Source: Pseudomonas gingeri
GTDB taxonomy: Bacteria > Pseudomonadota > Gammaproteobacteria > Pseudomonadales > Pseudomonadaceae
Length of the DNA stretch: 64,000 nt
NCBI RefSeq assembly: GCF_013386115.1
Contig: NZ_JACAOR010000013.1
Coordinates: 124,001-188,000, forward strand
Direction of reading: 5' to 3'
The notes under the pieces were generated by a model. That model ran no database searches, was not told where the DNA came from, and worked only from the letters and a program-made list of their open reading frames with translations. Of the stretch, positions 42,158-51,798 are shown one piece after another; the first letter of the stretch is position 1, and each line of letters opens with the position of its first letter. The position numbers and the translations under genes were made by a program.

Positions 42158-43207
42158 ATGTCTACTCTTTGTCTCCCACACGTACTGTTCCCGAAAAACA
42201 AGATTACCCAGCAACAGATGATCGACCACCTGGAAAGCCTGCACGCCGACCATCCGCGCATGGCGGTGGCCAAGCGCATGATCCAGAACACCGAGGTCAA
42301 CGAACGCCACCTGATCCTGCCGATCGACGAACTGGCGGTGCATACCGGCTTCACCCACCGCAGCATCGTCTATGAGCGCGAAGCCCGCCAGATGTCCTCC
42401 GCCGCGGCCCGCCAGGCCATTGAAAACGCGGGCCTGACGGTCAACGACATCCGCATGGTGGTAGTCACCTCCTGCACCGGCTTCATGATGCCGTCGCTGA
42501 CCGCGCACCTGATCAACGACCTCGACCTGCCGACTTCCACCGTGCAGTTGCCGATCGCCCAGCTCGGCTGTGTCGCCGGGGCCGCTGCCATCAACCGGGC
42601 CAATGACTTCGCCAAGCTGGACGCGCGCAATCATGTATTGATCGTTTCCCTTGAGTTCTCTTCGCTGTGTTACCAGCCCAACGATACCAAGTTGCATGCC
42701 TTTATTTCCGCCGCCCTGTTTGGCGACGCCGTTTCCGCCTGTGTATTGCGCGCGGATGATCAGGCAGCGGGTTTCAAGATCCACTCGACCAACTCGTTCT
42801 TCCTGCCGAAAAGCGAGCACTACATCAAATACGATGTAAAGGACACCGGCTTCCACTTCACCCTGGATAAAGCCGTGATGAACTCCATCAAGGATGTCGC
42901 GCCGATCATGGAGAAACTCAACTACGACACGTTCGAACAGAACTGCGCGCAGAATGACTTCTTCATCTTCCATACCGGCGGCCGCAAGATCCTCGACGAA
43001 CTGGTCCTGCAACTGGACCTCGCCTCCAACCGTGTCTCGCAGTCGCGCACCAGCCTTTCCGAAGCCGGCAATATCGCCAGCGTGGTGGTGTTCGACGTGC
43101 TCAAGCGACAGTTCGAGGCCGGTCTGAATCCGGGCGACGTCGGCATGCTGGCGGCTTTCGGTCCGGGCTTCACCGCCGAAATGTCCGTGGGTGAATGGGC
43201 GGCCTGA
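42158..43207 (+). CDS. phlD: PhlD, type III polyketide synthase
   Basis: A 349-residue chalcone-synthase-like enzyme forming phloroglucinol from three malonyl-CoA. Triad: C138 (AQLGCVAG), H272 (FIFHTGG), N305 (EAGNIA). Start ATG 42158 follows CGAGGA at seven nucleotides. It does not read as identical to the Pf-5 or Q2-87 sequences I remember, so it may come from another lineage. Confidence 0.97.
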   Translation: MSTLCLPHVLFPKNKITQQQMIDHLESLHADHPRMAVAKRMIQNTEVNERHLILPIDELAVHTGFTHRSIVYEREARQMSSAAARQAIENAGLTVNDIRMVVVTSCTGFMMPSLTAHLINDLDLPTSTVQLPIAQLGCVAGAAAINRANDFAKLDARNHVLIVSLEFSSLCYQPNDTKLHAFISAALFGDAVSACVLRADDQAAGFKIHSTNSFFLPKSEHYIKYDVKDTGFHFTLDKAVMNSIKDVAPIMEKLNYDTFEQNCAQNDFFIFHTGGRKILDELVLQLDLASNRVSQSRTSLSEAGNIASVVVFDVLKRQFEAGLNPGDVGMLAAFGPGFTAEMSVGEWAA

Positions 43208-43245
43208 CAGGCCGGATATCCGCTCGGGCAACGGGGAACCGCTAC

Positions 43246-43280
43246 GCAAGCCCTGACCGTCAATCGACGCCAGGGCTTGC
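43246..43280. repeat. Inverted repeat between phlD and phlE
   Basis: GCAAGCCCTG at 43246-43255 and CAGGGCTTGC at 43271-43280 can form a 10-bp stem with a 15-nt loop in the 151-nt gap between phlD and phlE. There is no T-tract. Confidence 0.55.
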
Positions 43281-43358
43281 CGCGCGCCCTCGGGCATCGC
43301 GCAAGACGGCGCAGCGCTTCATTGCGCCTGGTTCATGGTTTCACACGGAAGATGAGCG

Positions 43359-44636
43359 ATGAACACAGACAATCACACGACGCTGCCCAGGCGGCGTTAC
43401 GAACGACGCATGGTACTGCTGCTGTCCCTGAGTTTCGGGCTGGTCGGGCTTGATCGCTTTATCATCCTGCCGCTGTTCCCGGTGATCATGCACGACCTGC
43501 ACCTGGATTATCAGGACCTCGGTTTTCTCTCGGCCGCGCTGGCCTTCACCTGGGGTTTTTCGGCCCTCGGCGCGGGCTACGTGATCGATCGCCTGGGGCG
43601 CAAGAACGCCTTGGTCCTGTCGATCGCCGTGCTGTCCCTGCTGGCGGGGCTCTCGGCCCTGGCCAGCGGTCTGTTCGGCCTGGTGCTCCTTCGCGCCCTG
43701 ATGGGACTTTGCGAGGGCGCGTTCACGCCGACCAGCATCATCGTCACCGACGAGGTCTCGCATCCCGACCGACGCGGGCAGAACCTGGGTTTCCAGCAGG
43801 CGCTGTTTCCGATTCTCGGCCTGTGCCTGGGACCGCTGCTGGCAGCCAGCCTGCTGGAACTGTTCGACTCCTGGCGCACGGTGTTCGCGATCATTTCCCT
43901 GCCCGGCCTGCTGCTGGCCGCCTACCTGTGGAAGGTCTATCGACCGGCTCCGCTGTCCGGGCAGCAACGGCAAGCCCGTGGCAATGCCCGGAACTGGCTG
44001 GCGGCCTTCAGGAGCGGCAATGTCAGCCTGAACATCCTGATCATGTTCTGCATCCTCACCTGCCAGTTCGTCCTGTGCGCGATGCTGCCCAGCTACCTCA
44101 CGGACTACCTGCACCTGGAAACCCTGTCCATGGCCGTGGTGATTTCCGCCATCGGCATCGGCGGTTTCATCGGCCAGTTGATCATTCCGGCGCTGTCGGA
44201 CCGGTTGGGACGCCGGCCGGTGGTCATGGTTTCATTCATGACCAGCGCGACACTGGTGGGCCTGCTGATCATCTGCCCGGCGGTCACCGGCCTGCTGTTC
44301 CTGTTGCTGTTCCTGCTGTCGTTCTTCAATTTCAGCCTGATCTGCATGACCGTCGGCCCGCTGACCAGCGAGTCGGTGCCGGCGGCGCTACTGCCCACGG
44401 CCACCGGCATCGTCGTGGGCTTCGGCGAGATCCTCGGGGGTGGCGTATCCCCCGCCGTCGCCGGTTATGCCGCCACTCATTTTGGCCTGCCATCCATTCT
44501 GTACGTCGCCCTGGCCGGAAGCGTCGCCGGCCTGCTGTTGTCACTGTGCCTGCGCGACAGCCAGGCACGACGCGCCCCCGCCGCCGTCCTGCAGCCCATG
44601 GAAGCGTTGCCGGCAAGCCTGACCCTGAAGGAGTAG
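43359..44636 (+). CDS. phlE: PhlE, MFS permease
   Basis: A 425-residue major facilitator with 12 predicted helices; the motif A-like loop DRLGRKNALV is present after helix 2 and again as SDRLGRRPVVM after helix 8. It exports phloroglucinol derivatives and protects the producer. The ATG at 43359 has GGAAG seven nucleotides upstream. Confidence 0.93.
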   Translation: MNTDNHTTLPRRRYERRMVLLLSLSFGLVGLDRFIILPLFPVIMHDLHLDYQDLGFLSAALAFTWGFSALGAGYVIDRLGRKNALVLSIAVLSLLAGLSALASGLFGLVLLRALMGLCEGAFTPTSIIVTDEVSHPDRRGQNLGFQQALFPILGLCLGPLLAASLLELFDSWRTVFAIISLPGLLLAAYLWKVYRPAPLSGQQRQARGNARNWLAAFRSGNVSLNILIMFCILTCQFVLCAMLPSYLTDYLHLETLSMAVVISAIGIGGFIGQLIIPALSDRLGRRPVVMVSFMTSATLVGLLIICPAVTGLLFLLLFLLSFFNFSLICMTVGPLTSESVPAALLPTATGIVVGFGEILGGGVSPAVAGYAATHFGLPSILYVALAGSVAGLLLSLCLRDSQARRAPAAVLQPMEALPASLTLKE

Positions 44637-44642
44637 AGAATC

Positions 44643-45569
44643 ATGGGACACTATTTGATGTTGCTCGACCTGTGCCAGCAGGAGCACCGTGGCATCGGCC
44701 TGTTCGATTTCCAGACCGGCCGCAACGCCCGGCTGTTTCCCGAGCAGGGCGGGTTGTATGAGACGCTGCAGTACTGCAGCCGCTGGCACCTGGGCTGGGC
44801 CGACCACCTCAAGTCCCTGCCGGCCAGCACCAGCACCCGGGAAATCAGCCTGCGGCCACCGCTCAAGCCCGCCAACAACCTGCTGGCCCAGGTCAGCGCG
44901 GTCAGCCTGGCGACCCCGAAGCGCAACCAGGCGTGGTTCTACAAAGGCAACGGCAGCCTGCTCAAGACCGATGGCGAAGCGCTGAACATCCCCTATCACG
45001 CCCTGAGCATCGCCAGCGAACCGGGGATCGTCTGCGTCTATATGGTCGATCCTTTTGGCAAGTTGCGTTTCGTCGGTTTCACCCTCGGCAACGAAGTGCA
45101 GGACCCGCTGCTCGGCAATCTCGATTCACCGGATGCCCTGCAGGCCAGCCTGCGCGAATGCGCGATTGCCCCGGCCATGATTCTCGGGGAGATGCAGTGC
45201 CGGCTGTCCATCAACGCCCGTATCGAACGCCTGGACGCGCAGATTTCCTCTCGTGAATACGTCATCGAACTGAAGGAATGGCAGGCGCTGCGCCGCCATA
45301 CCCAGGCGTTCCTCGAACAGCATGAGCAGTTCCTCCAGCCCGGCATGCTGCACTACGTGTTTCATGGCCTGGAGCGGCGGGACAACCCGGCGCCGCTGCA
45401 ACACGGCGACTGGCTCGACCTCGATTGCCCGGAGCTGGAACTGGGCATGAGCAACCGCATCGTCGAGGAAGAACTGCTGCACCTGTATCCATTGGGCAAG
45501 CGCCTGGTCGATAGCAGCCTGCCGGCGCGGGCGGCGGCCCTGCAACAGCGCCCCGGTGCTCAGCGATAA
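44643..45569 (+). CDS. phlI: PhlI, GguC/AraD1-type FAH superfamily protein
   Basis: A 308-residue protein 6 nt after phlE; phlI is usually called unknown. I read an FAH superfamily fold of the GguC/AraD1 branch: [39 protein letters not shown] followed by [13 protein letters not shown] (cf. GxxxGNEFSDH), and a C-terminal [10 protein letters not shown]...GDWLDL. The usual E-x-E metal pair reads EPG, so one acid appears lost while the Asp of GNEVQDP remains. Its last 10 bases overlap the gcvP end. Confidence 0.8.
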   Translation: MGHYLMLLDLCQQEHRGIGLFDFQTGRNARLFPEQGGLYETLQYCSRWHLGWADHLKSLPASTSTREISLRPPLKPANNLLAQVSAVSLATPKRNQAWFYKGNGSLLKTDGEALNIPYHALSIASEPGIVCVYMVDPFGKLRFVGFTLGNEVQDPLLGNLDSPDALQASLRECAIAPAMILGEMQCRLSINARIERLDAQISSREYVIELKEWQALRRHTQAFLEQHEQFLQPGMLHYVFHGLERRDNPAPLQHGDWLDLDCPELELGMSNRIVEEELLHLYPLGKRLVDSSLPARAAALQQRPGAQR

Positions 45570-48433
45570 TCGTCCACCGGCACGCAGGCGCAGAACAGGT
45601 TGCGGTCACCGTAGACGTTGTCCACCCGGTTCACCGTCGGCCAGTATTTGTGCGCCCGGGTGTGAGCCGTCGGGGTCACCGCCTGTTCGATGCTGTAGGG
45701 GCGCTCCCAGACCCCGGTGATATCCGCCAGGGTGTGGGGCGAGCGCTTGAGCGGGTTGTCCTCGGCGGACCAGTTGCCGTTCTGCACCTCGGCAATCTCC
45801 GCGCGGATGCGCAGCATGGCCTCGACAAAACGGTCCAGTTCCGCCTTCGACTCGCTTTCGGTGGGCTCGACCATCAAGGTGCCCGGCACCGGGAATGACA
45901 TGGTCGGGGCATGGAAACCGTAGTCCATCAGGCGCTTGGCGACGTCCTCCTCACTGATCCCGGTCTGGGCCTTGAGCGGGCGCAGGTCGAGAATGCACTC
46001 ATGGGCGACGCGGCCATTGCGTCCGCTGTAGAGCACTGGGAACGCGCCACCCAGCTGCTGTGCCAGGTAGTTCGCGGCGAGGATCGCCACCTCGCTGGCA
46101 TCGGCCAGTTGCGGCCCCATCATCGCGATATACATCCAGCTGATGGGCAGGATGCTCGCGCTGCCCCAGGGCGCCGCGCTGACCGCGCCGTTCTGCGGCA
46201 ACGGCCCGTCGATGGGCACCACCGGGTGGTTGGCGACGAAAGGCGCCAGGTGCGCCCGCACGCCGATCGGCCCCATGCCCGGCCCGCCGCCGCCATGGGG
46301 AATGCAGAAAGTCTTGTGCAGGTTCATGTGGGAGACATCGGCACCGATATCCGCCGGCCGGGCCAGGCCGACCTGGGCGTTGAGGTTGGCTCCGTCCATG
46401 TACACCTGGCCGCCGTGGCGGTGGATGACTTCACAGATCTCGCCGATGCCTTCCTCGTACACACCATGGGTCGACGGGTAGGTCGCCATCAGGCAGGACA
46501 GGTGATCGCCGGCGGCCAGAGCCTTGGCCTTGAGGTCTTCGAGCTCGACATTGCCGGCCTCGTCGCACTCGACGATCACCACCTGCATGCCGGCCATCTG
46601 CGCCGAGGCCGGGTTGGTGCCATGGGCCGATGACGGGATCAGGCAGATATTGCGCGCGCCCTGCTGGCGGCTTTCGTGATACTTGCGGATCGCCAGCAGC
46701 CCGGCGTACTCGCCCTGGGCACCGGAGTTGGGCTGCATGCAGATGGCGTCGAAACCGGTAATCGCGCAAAGCCAGCGTTCCAGCTCCTCGATCATCGCCG
46801 CGTAGCCCTGGACCTGTTCGCGCGGGGCGAACGGGTGCAGGTTGGCAAAGCCCGGCCAGGTGATGGGAATCATCTCGCTGCTGGCATTGAGCTTCATGGT
46901 GCAGGAGCCCAGCGGGATCATCGACTGGTTGAGGGCCAGGTCCTTGTTCTCCAGCTGCTTGAGGTAGCGCAGCATCTCGGTTTCGCTGTGATGGGCATTG
47001 AACACCGGATGGGTCAGGTATGCGGAGCGGCGTTGCAGGTCGTCCGGAATACCGCTGTCCAGGGCTTGCGCGTCCAGTTCGGCGACGTCCAGCCCGTGAT
47101 CGGCACCCAGGAAGATATCCAGCAGGCGCAGCACCGTGGTTTCGTCGCAGGTCTCGTCCAGGCTCAGGCCCAGCTGGCCGCGCCCGAGAATCCGCAGGTT
47201 GATCTGCGCCGCCCGGGCACTTTCGAGGATGGCCGTCTGACTGCCACCGACCTCCAGGGTCAGGGTGTCGAAAAAGTGCCGGTTGAGGCGCGCGATGCCC
47301 TTGCGCTCAAGGCCGCTGGCGAGGATGCAGGTCAGCCGGTGGACCCGCTGGGCGATGCGCCTGAGCCCTTCGGGTCCGTGGTAGACCGCGTAGAAGCTGG
47401 CGATATTGGCCAGCAGCACCTGGGCCGTGCAGATATTCGAGTTGGCCTTTTCCCGACGGATATGTTGCTCGCGGGTCTGCAAGGCCATGCGCAGGGCCAT
47501 ATTGCCCCGGGCATCCCGGGACACGCCGATGATCCGCCCGGGAATCGCCCGCTTGTACTCATCGCGGGTGGCGAAATACGCCGCGTGCGGCCCACCGTAG
47601 CCCATGGGCACGCCGAAACGCTGGGACGAACCGAACACCACGTCCGCCCCCAGCTCGCCGGGCGGGGTCAGCAACAACAGGCTCAACAGGTCGGCCGCCA
47701 CGCAGGCCAGCGCCTGCCGGGCGTGCAATTGCTCGATCAGCGGCCGCAGGTCACGGATCTCGCCATGGGTATCGGGGTACTGCAGCAAGGCACCGAATAC
47801 CTGGTGCTGGCTCAAGTTATCCACAGGCCCGACCACCAGCTCGAAACCGAAGCCCTCGGCCCGGGTGCGCACCACGGAAATCGTCTGCGGATGGCACTGC
47901 TCATCGACGAAGAACAGGTTGCTTTTCGCCTTCGCCACCCGCTTGGCCAGGGCCATGGCTTCCGCCGCCGCGGTGGCTTCGTCGAGCAGCGAGGCATTGG
48001 CCAGTTCCAGGCCGGTCAGGTCGATGGTCAGTTGCTGGAAATTGAGCAGGGCTTCCAGCCGGCCCTGGGCGATTTCCGGTTGATAGGGGGTATAGGCGGT
48101 ATACCAGCCGGGGTTCTCCAGGACATTGCGCAGGATGACCGTCGGTGTCAGGGTGCCGTGGTACCCCATGCCGATCAGGCTGGTCCAGAGCTGGTTCTGC
48201 TGGGCATAACCGCGCAACTTGTCCAGGGCCGCCTGCTCGTCCAGCGCCGCGGGCAAGTCCAGTTCGCGGTTCAGGCGGATGCCCGGCGGTACCGTCTGCT
48301 CGATCAGTTCGACCCGGCTCCCGAGCCCGAGGACATCGAGCATCGCCTGCTGTTCGGCGGCATCCGGGCCCAGGTGACGACGCAGAAAAGCCTGGGGATC
48401 TCGCAACTGGCTCAAGGACGGCGATAGGGACAT
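45560..48433 (-). CDS. gcvP: Glycine dehydrogenase (decarboxylating), P-protein
   Basis: A 957-residue PLP-dependent P-protein. The PLP lysine lies in [16 protein letters not shown], and the N-terminal half has [17 protein letters not shown]. Start ATG 48433 ([14 protein letters not shown]). The C-terminus reads [10 protein letters not shown], and its stop overlaps the convergent phlI stop region by 10 bp, so the phl cluster ends exactly here with no spacer or terminator. gcvH and gcvT lie 1.7 kb upstream on the same strand. Confidence 0.97.
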   Translation of the reverse strand: MSLSPSLSQLRDPQAFLRRHLGPDAAEQQAMLDVLGLGSRVELIEQTVPPGIRLNRELDLPAALDEQAALDKLRGYAQQNQLWTSLIGMGYHGTLTPTVILRNVLENPGWYTAYTPYQPEIAQGRLEALLNFQQLTIDLTGLELANASLLDEATAAAEAMALAKRVAKAKSNLFFVDEQCHPQTISVVRTRAEGFGFELVVGPVDNLSQHQVFGALLQYPDTHGEIRDLRPLIEQLHARQALACVAADLLSLLLLTPPGELGADVVFGSSQRFGVPMGYGGPHAAYFATRDEYKRAIPGRIIGVSRDARGNMALRMALQTREQHIRREKANSNICTAQVLLANIASFYAVYHGPEGLRRIAQRVHRLTCILASGLERKGIARLNRHFFDTLTLEVGGSQTAILESARAAQINLRILGRGQLGLSLDETCDETTVLRLLDIFLGADHGLDVAELDAQALDSGIPDDLQRRSAYLTHPVFNAHHSETEMLRYLKQLENKDLALNQSMIPLGSCTMKLNASSEMIPITWPGFANLHPFAPREQVQGYAAMIEELERWLCAITGFDAICMQPNSGAQGEYAGLLAIRKYHESRQQGARNICLIPSSAHGTNPASAQMAGMQVVIVECDEAGNVELEDLKAKALAAGDHLSCLMATYPSTHGVYEEGIGEICEVIHRHGGQVYMDGANLNAQVGLARPADIGADVSHMNLHKTFCIPHGGGGPGMGPIGVRAHLAPFVANHPVVPIDGPLPQNGAVSAAPWGSASILPISWMYIAMMGPQLADASEVAILAANYLAQQLGGAFPVLYSGRNGRVAHECILDLRPLKAQTGISEEDVAKRLMDYGFHAPTMSFPVPGTLMVEPTESESKAELDRFVEAMLRIRAEIAEVQNGNWSAEDNPLKRSPHTLADITGVWERPYSIEQAVTPTAHTRAHKYWPTVNRVDNVYGDRNLFCACVPVDDYR

Positions 48434-48639
48434 GACGGGCTCTCTCTTGGCGGCGCGCAGCGTCGAGGCAACACGGGAATCACCGAGACGACGACGGGTG
48501 GACACGTCGTTTCGGCCACTGTGCAAGCAGCATAGCAGCCCGCCTCCCGGGGCGCCGCGAAGCGTCCGTTCAGCATCAGGACAGCAAAAAGAACCGAAAT
48601 TTCACATCAAATCAGTATCATCGACAGCATCGCGGCCTA

Positions 48640-48797
48640 GTGGCCTGTGTGGCCAGTTCTGTTAGTCAACTTCGGCGCCATAAGCCCCTGTCCTGCGTTG
48701 CTGTTCCTCGCCATAGCGGGCTATGACTCGTCACAGCGCCTTGGTCAGGAACTTCTGGCATCCGAATTTGAGCTAACGAACTAGCCGTATAGGCCAC
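48640..48797. repeat. Fold-back (MITE-like) palindromic element
   Basis: A 158-nt imperfect palindrome: GTGGCCTGTGTGGCC...CTGTTAG at the left mirrors CTAACGAACTAGCC...GGCCAC at the right, continuing inward through TTCGG/CCGAA and GCCA(T/G)AAG to the centre CATAGCGGGCTATG near 48718. It lies in the 428-nt gap between the divergent gcvP and aminotransferase genes. No transposase is present. Confidence 0.75.
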
Positions 48798-48861
48798 GAG
48801 CTGTCTATCCTTTATCGCCTGCGGATCATTTCCCGGCCTTCACATCGGACGTCACGACCCC

Positions 48862-50001
48862 ATGAGCCAACTTCCTTTCCTGCCCTTCTCCAAACCCACC
48901 ATCGACGAAGCGACCATCTCGTCGGTCGCCGAAGTCCTGCGGTCCGGCTGGATCACCAGCGGTCCCAAGGTGGCAGCCTTTGAAGCCCAGTTGTCGGAAT
49001 ACTTCGGCGGCCGTCCCGTGCGCACCTTCAACTCCGGCACCTGCACCATGGAGATCGCCTTGCGCATCGCCGGCATCGGCCCGGGTGACGAAGTCATCAC
49101 CACGCCGATCTCCTGGGTCGCCACCGCCAACGTGATCATCGAAGTCGGGGCCACCCCGGTGTTCGCCGATATCGACCCGGTGACCCGCAATATCGACCTG
49201 GATCAGGTCGAGGCCGCGATCACTCCACGTACCCGGGCGATCATCCCGGTGTACCTGTCAGGCCTGCCGGTGGATATGGACCGTCTCTACGCCATCGCCA
49301 AGAAACACAACCTGCGCATCGTCGAAGACGCCGCCCAGGCCCTGGGTTCGGAGTGGCACGGGCAGAAGATCGGCGCCCTCGGTGACTTCGTGTCGTTCAG
49401 CTTCCAGGCGAACAAGAACATCACTTCGTCCGAAGGCGGTTGCCTGGTATTGAACAACGCCGAGGAAGCGCGCCTGGCGGAAAAATATCGCCTGCAGGGC
49501 GTGACCCGCACCGGCCATGACGGGCTGGACGTGGATGTGCTCGGCGGCAAGTTCAACATGACCGACGTCGCCGCGGCCATCGGCCTGGGCCAGTTCGCCC
49601 ATATCGACGCCATCACCGCCCATCGCCGGGAGATGGCCCGCTACTACTTCGAACTGTTCGGCGGCGATTTCGAGGAGCAGTACGGCGCGCAGCTACCGGT
49701 ACAGGATTTCACCCACAGTAACTGGCACATGTTCCAGCTGGTCCTGCCGGAGCGTACCGATGGCCAGCCGGCGCGGGCGACCTTCATGGAGGACATGAAG
49801 CAGCAGGGCATCGGTATCGGCTACCACTACCCGGCGATCCACCTGCTGAGCCTGTACCGCGAACGCGGTTTCAAGGAAGGCATGTTCCCGGTCGCCGAAC
49901 GCGTCGGGCGCCTGATCGTCTCGTTGCCGATGTTCAACGTGATCACCCGAGCCGATGTCGAGCGCGCCGTGGCGGCGGTCAAGACAGCATTGAAACGCTG
50001 A
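48862..50001 (+). CDS. DegT/DnrJ/EryC1/StrS (ArnB-like) aminotransferase
   Basis: A 379-residue PLP-dependent sugar aminotransferase. The PLP lysine is K185 in FSFQANKNITSSEGG; the phosphate and pyridine residues lie in NSGTCTMEI and VEDAAQALGSE. The N-terminus MSQLPFLPFSKPTIDE resembles ArnB. No sugar-nucleotide synthesis genes are near. It is on the opposite strand between gcvP and gcvH, so it splits the glycine cleavage genes. The substrate is unknown. Confidence 0.9.
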   Translation: MSQLPFLPFSKPTIDEATISSVAEVLRSGWITSGPKVAAFEAQLSEYFGGRPVRTFNSGTCTMEIALRIAGIGPGDEVITTPISWVATANVIIEVGATPVFADIDPVTRNIDLDQVEAAITPRTRAIIPVYLSGLPVDMDRLYAIAKKHNLRIVEDAAQALGSEWHGQKIGALGDFVSFSFQANKNITSSEGGCLVLNNAEEARLAEKYRLQGVTRTGHDGLDVDVLGGKFNMTDVAAAIGLGQFAHIDAITAHRREMARYYFELFGGDFEEQYGAQLPVQDFTHSNWHMFQLVLPERTDGQPARATFMEDMKQQGIGIGYHYPAIHLLSLYRERGFKEGMFPVAERVGRLIVSLPMFNVITRADVERAVAAVKTALKR

Positions 50002-50016
50002 TACCGCATGAAAAAC

Positions 50017-50100
50017 TGTAGGAGCCGGCTTGCCGGCGATGGCGTCCCTGAGGACAGTACGAGGCTTGAGGACCTCATCGCCGGCAAGCCGGCTCCCACA
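50017..50100. repeat. REP inverted pair
   Basis: TGTAGGAGCCGGCTTGCCGG at the left and CCGGCAAGCCGGCTCCCACA at the right with 36 nt between, in the gap between the aminotransferase and gcvH (convergent). Confidence 0.88.
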
Positions 50101-50116
50101 GAATTCAGTGTACCTC

Positions 50117-50500
50117 TTACTCGCCGATGGCGGCCTTGTAGCCCGCCGCATCCAGCAACTTGCCCAGGTCAGCCTCGTCGTTCGGCTTGAGCTTGAAGAT
50201 CCACGCCCCGTAAGGGTCGCTGTTCAACAGCTCCGGCTCGCCGGACAGCGCGTCGTTGACCGCGATCACCTCGCCGGCAACCGGCGAGTAGATATCGGAG
50301 GCGGCTTTCACCGACTCCACCACACCCGCCTGATCACCGGCAGCGAACACATTGCCGACTTCCGTCAGCTCAACGAACACCACATCGCCCAAGGCTTCCT
50401 GAGCGTGGTCGCTGATGCCCACGGTGACCGTACCGTCGGCTTCCAGGCGGGCCCATTCATGGCTTTCGGCAAAACGCAGTTCGGCAGGGATATCGCTCAT
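50117..50500 (-). CDS. gcvH: Glycine cleavage system H protein
   Basis: A 127-residue lipoyl carrier; the lipoylated Lys is in [17 protein letters not shown]. The start ATG at 50500 ([10 protein letters not shown]) is supported by GAGGACATT upstream. It shuttles the aminomethyl group between P, T and L proteins. gcvT is just upstream on the same strand. Confidence 0.97.
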   Translation of the reverse strand: MSDIPAELRFAESHEWARLEADGTVTVGISDHAQEALGDVVFVELTEVGNVFAAGDQAGVVESVKAASDIYSPVAGEVIAVNDALSGEPELLNSDPYGAWIFKLKPNDEADLGKLLDAAGYKAAIGE

Positions 50501-50559
50501 ATTCAATGTCCTCGAGAAGAAGTGTCGGCGGACCCGCCACGCGGGCTCGCCAGATAAGA

Positions 50560-51642
50560 TCAGACCAGGGTTTTGCCATGACGCACGAACGTCGGCCTTA
50601 CCACGCGAACCGGGTACCATTTGCCGCGAATTTCCACTTCGGCGCGATCAGCCGTCGCCGAGGGAACGCGCGCCAGCGCAATCGACTTGCTTAGCGTAGG
50701 AGAGAAACTACCACTGGTGATCTCCCCTTCGCCAATGTCAGCGATACGAACCACCTGGTGGGCACGCAGAACCCCCCGTTCCTCCAGCACCAGGCCGACC
50801 AGCTTGAGCTCCGGTCCGCGGGCCTTTTCCGCTTCGAGGGCGGCCCGGCCGATGAAGTCGCGGGACGCCGGCTCCCAGGCAATGGTCCAGGCCATGTTGG
50901 CGGCCAGGGGCGAGACATCCAGGTGGATATCCTGGCCGTACAGGTTCATTCCGGCTTCGAGCCGCAGGGTATCGCGGGCACCGAGGCCGATCGGGGAAAT
51001 GCCGGCGCCGACCAGGTCGTTGAAGAAACCGGGCGCCTGCTCGGCCGGTAGCACGATCTCCAGGCCGTCCTCGCCGGTATAGCCGGTGCGGGCGATAAAC
51101 CAGTCGCCGTCGCTGCGGCCTTCGAAGGGTTTGAGCTGCTGGATCAACTGGCCACGGGACTGGGTCACCAGCTCGCTGATCTTGTGCCGGGCCTGCGGCC
51201 CCTGGATCGCCAGCATCGCCAGTTCGGGGCGCTCCAGCAGTTGCACGTCGAACTGGCCGATCCGGGCGTTCATCCACGCCAGGTCCTGGTCGCGGGTGGC
51301 CGCGTTGACCACCAGGCGATAACCGTCGTCGATGCGGTAGACGATCATGTCGTCGATCACCCCGCCCTGCTCGTCGAGCATGGCGCTGTACAAGGCGCGG
51401 CCGGGGCTGTCGAGACGCTCGACATCATTGGCCAGCAGGTACCGCAGCCAGGCCTTGGCCTGGCTGCCGGCGATATCGATCACGGTCATGTGCGAAACAT
51501 CGAAGACCCCGCAATCGCGTCGCACCTGATGGTGCTCCTCGACCTGCGAGCCGTAATGCAGAGGCATATCCCAACCGCCAAAATCGACCATCTTCGCGCC
51601 AAGGGCGAGGTGCAGGTCATACAGAGGCGTACGCTGTCCCAT
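50560..51642 (-). CDS. gcvT: Aminomethyltransferase (T-protein)
   Basis: A 360-residue T-protein, folate-dependent. Features: [45 protein letters not shown], and [18 protein letters not shown]. Start ATG 51642 has AAGGAGAAACCC upstream. Although homologous to the family, no glycine riboswitch is visible in its leader. It precedes gcvH by 59 nt. Confidence 0.96.
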   Translation of the reverse strand: MGQRTPLYDLHLALGAKMVDFGGWDMPLHYGSQVEEHHQVRRDCGVFDVSHMTVIDIAGSQAKAWLRYLLANDVERLDSPGRALYSAMLDEQGGVIDDMIVYRIDDGYRLVVNAATRDQDLAWMNARIGQFDVQLLERPELAMLAIQGPQARHKISELVTQSRGQLIQQLKPFEGRSDGDWFIARTGYTGEDGLEIVLPAEQAPGFFNDLVGAGISPIGLGARDTLRLEAGMNLYGQDIHLDVSPLAANMAWTIAWEPASRDFIGRAALEAEKARGPELKLVGLVLEERGVLRAHQVVRIADIGEGEITSGSFSPTLSKSIALARVPSATADRAEVEIRGKWYPVRVVRPTFVRHGKTLV

Positions 51643-51798
51643 GGGTTTCTCCTTCCGGGCGTGGCGAAGGTGCGGACAGGCGTCGGATTGGCTTGAGCCC
51701 TTTATGGATGGGGCCTTGAGCCATGTTCCAGCACCCGGTCTGTCAGACGGACCGCACCGAATGCCGCGCATTGTAGCCGCAAGGGACCGACCTGGCAC

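Noticed and set aside
46676-48427. A 583-codon + strand frame opposite gcvP.
   Set aside because: Shadow of gcvP; no motif or start site.
48640-48797. Remnant of an insertion sequence with transposase.
   Set aside because: The palindromic element has no coding capacity and no transposase fragment nearby; it was kept as a fold-back repeat only.
51643-51798. Glycine riboswitch in front of gcvT.
   Set aside because: Looked for the conserved paired aptamer sequence; the leader has only a short hairpin and no such core. The gcvP leader likewise shows none.
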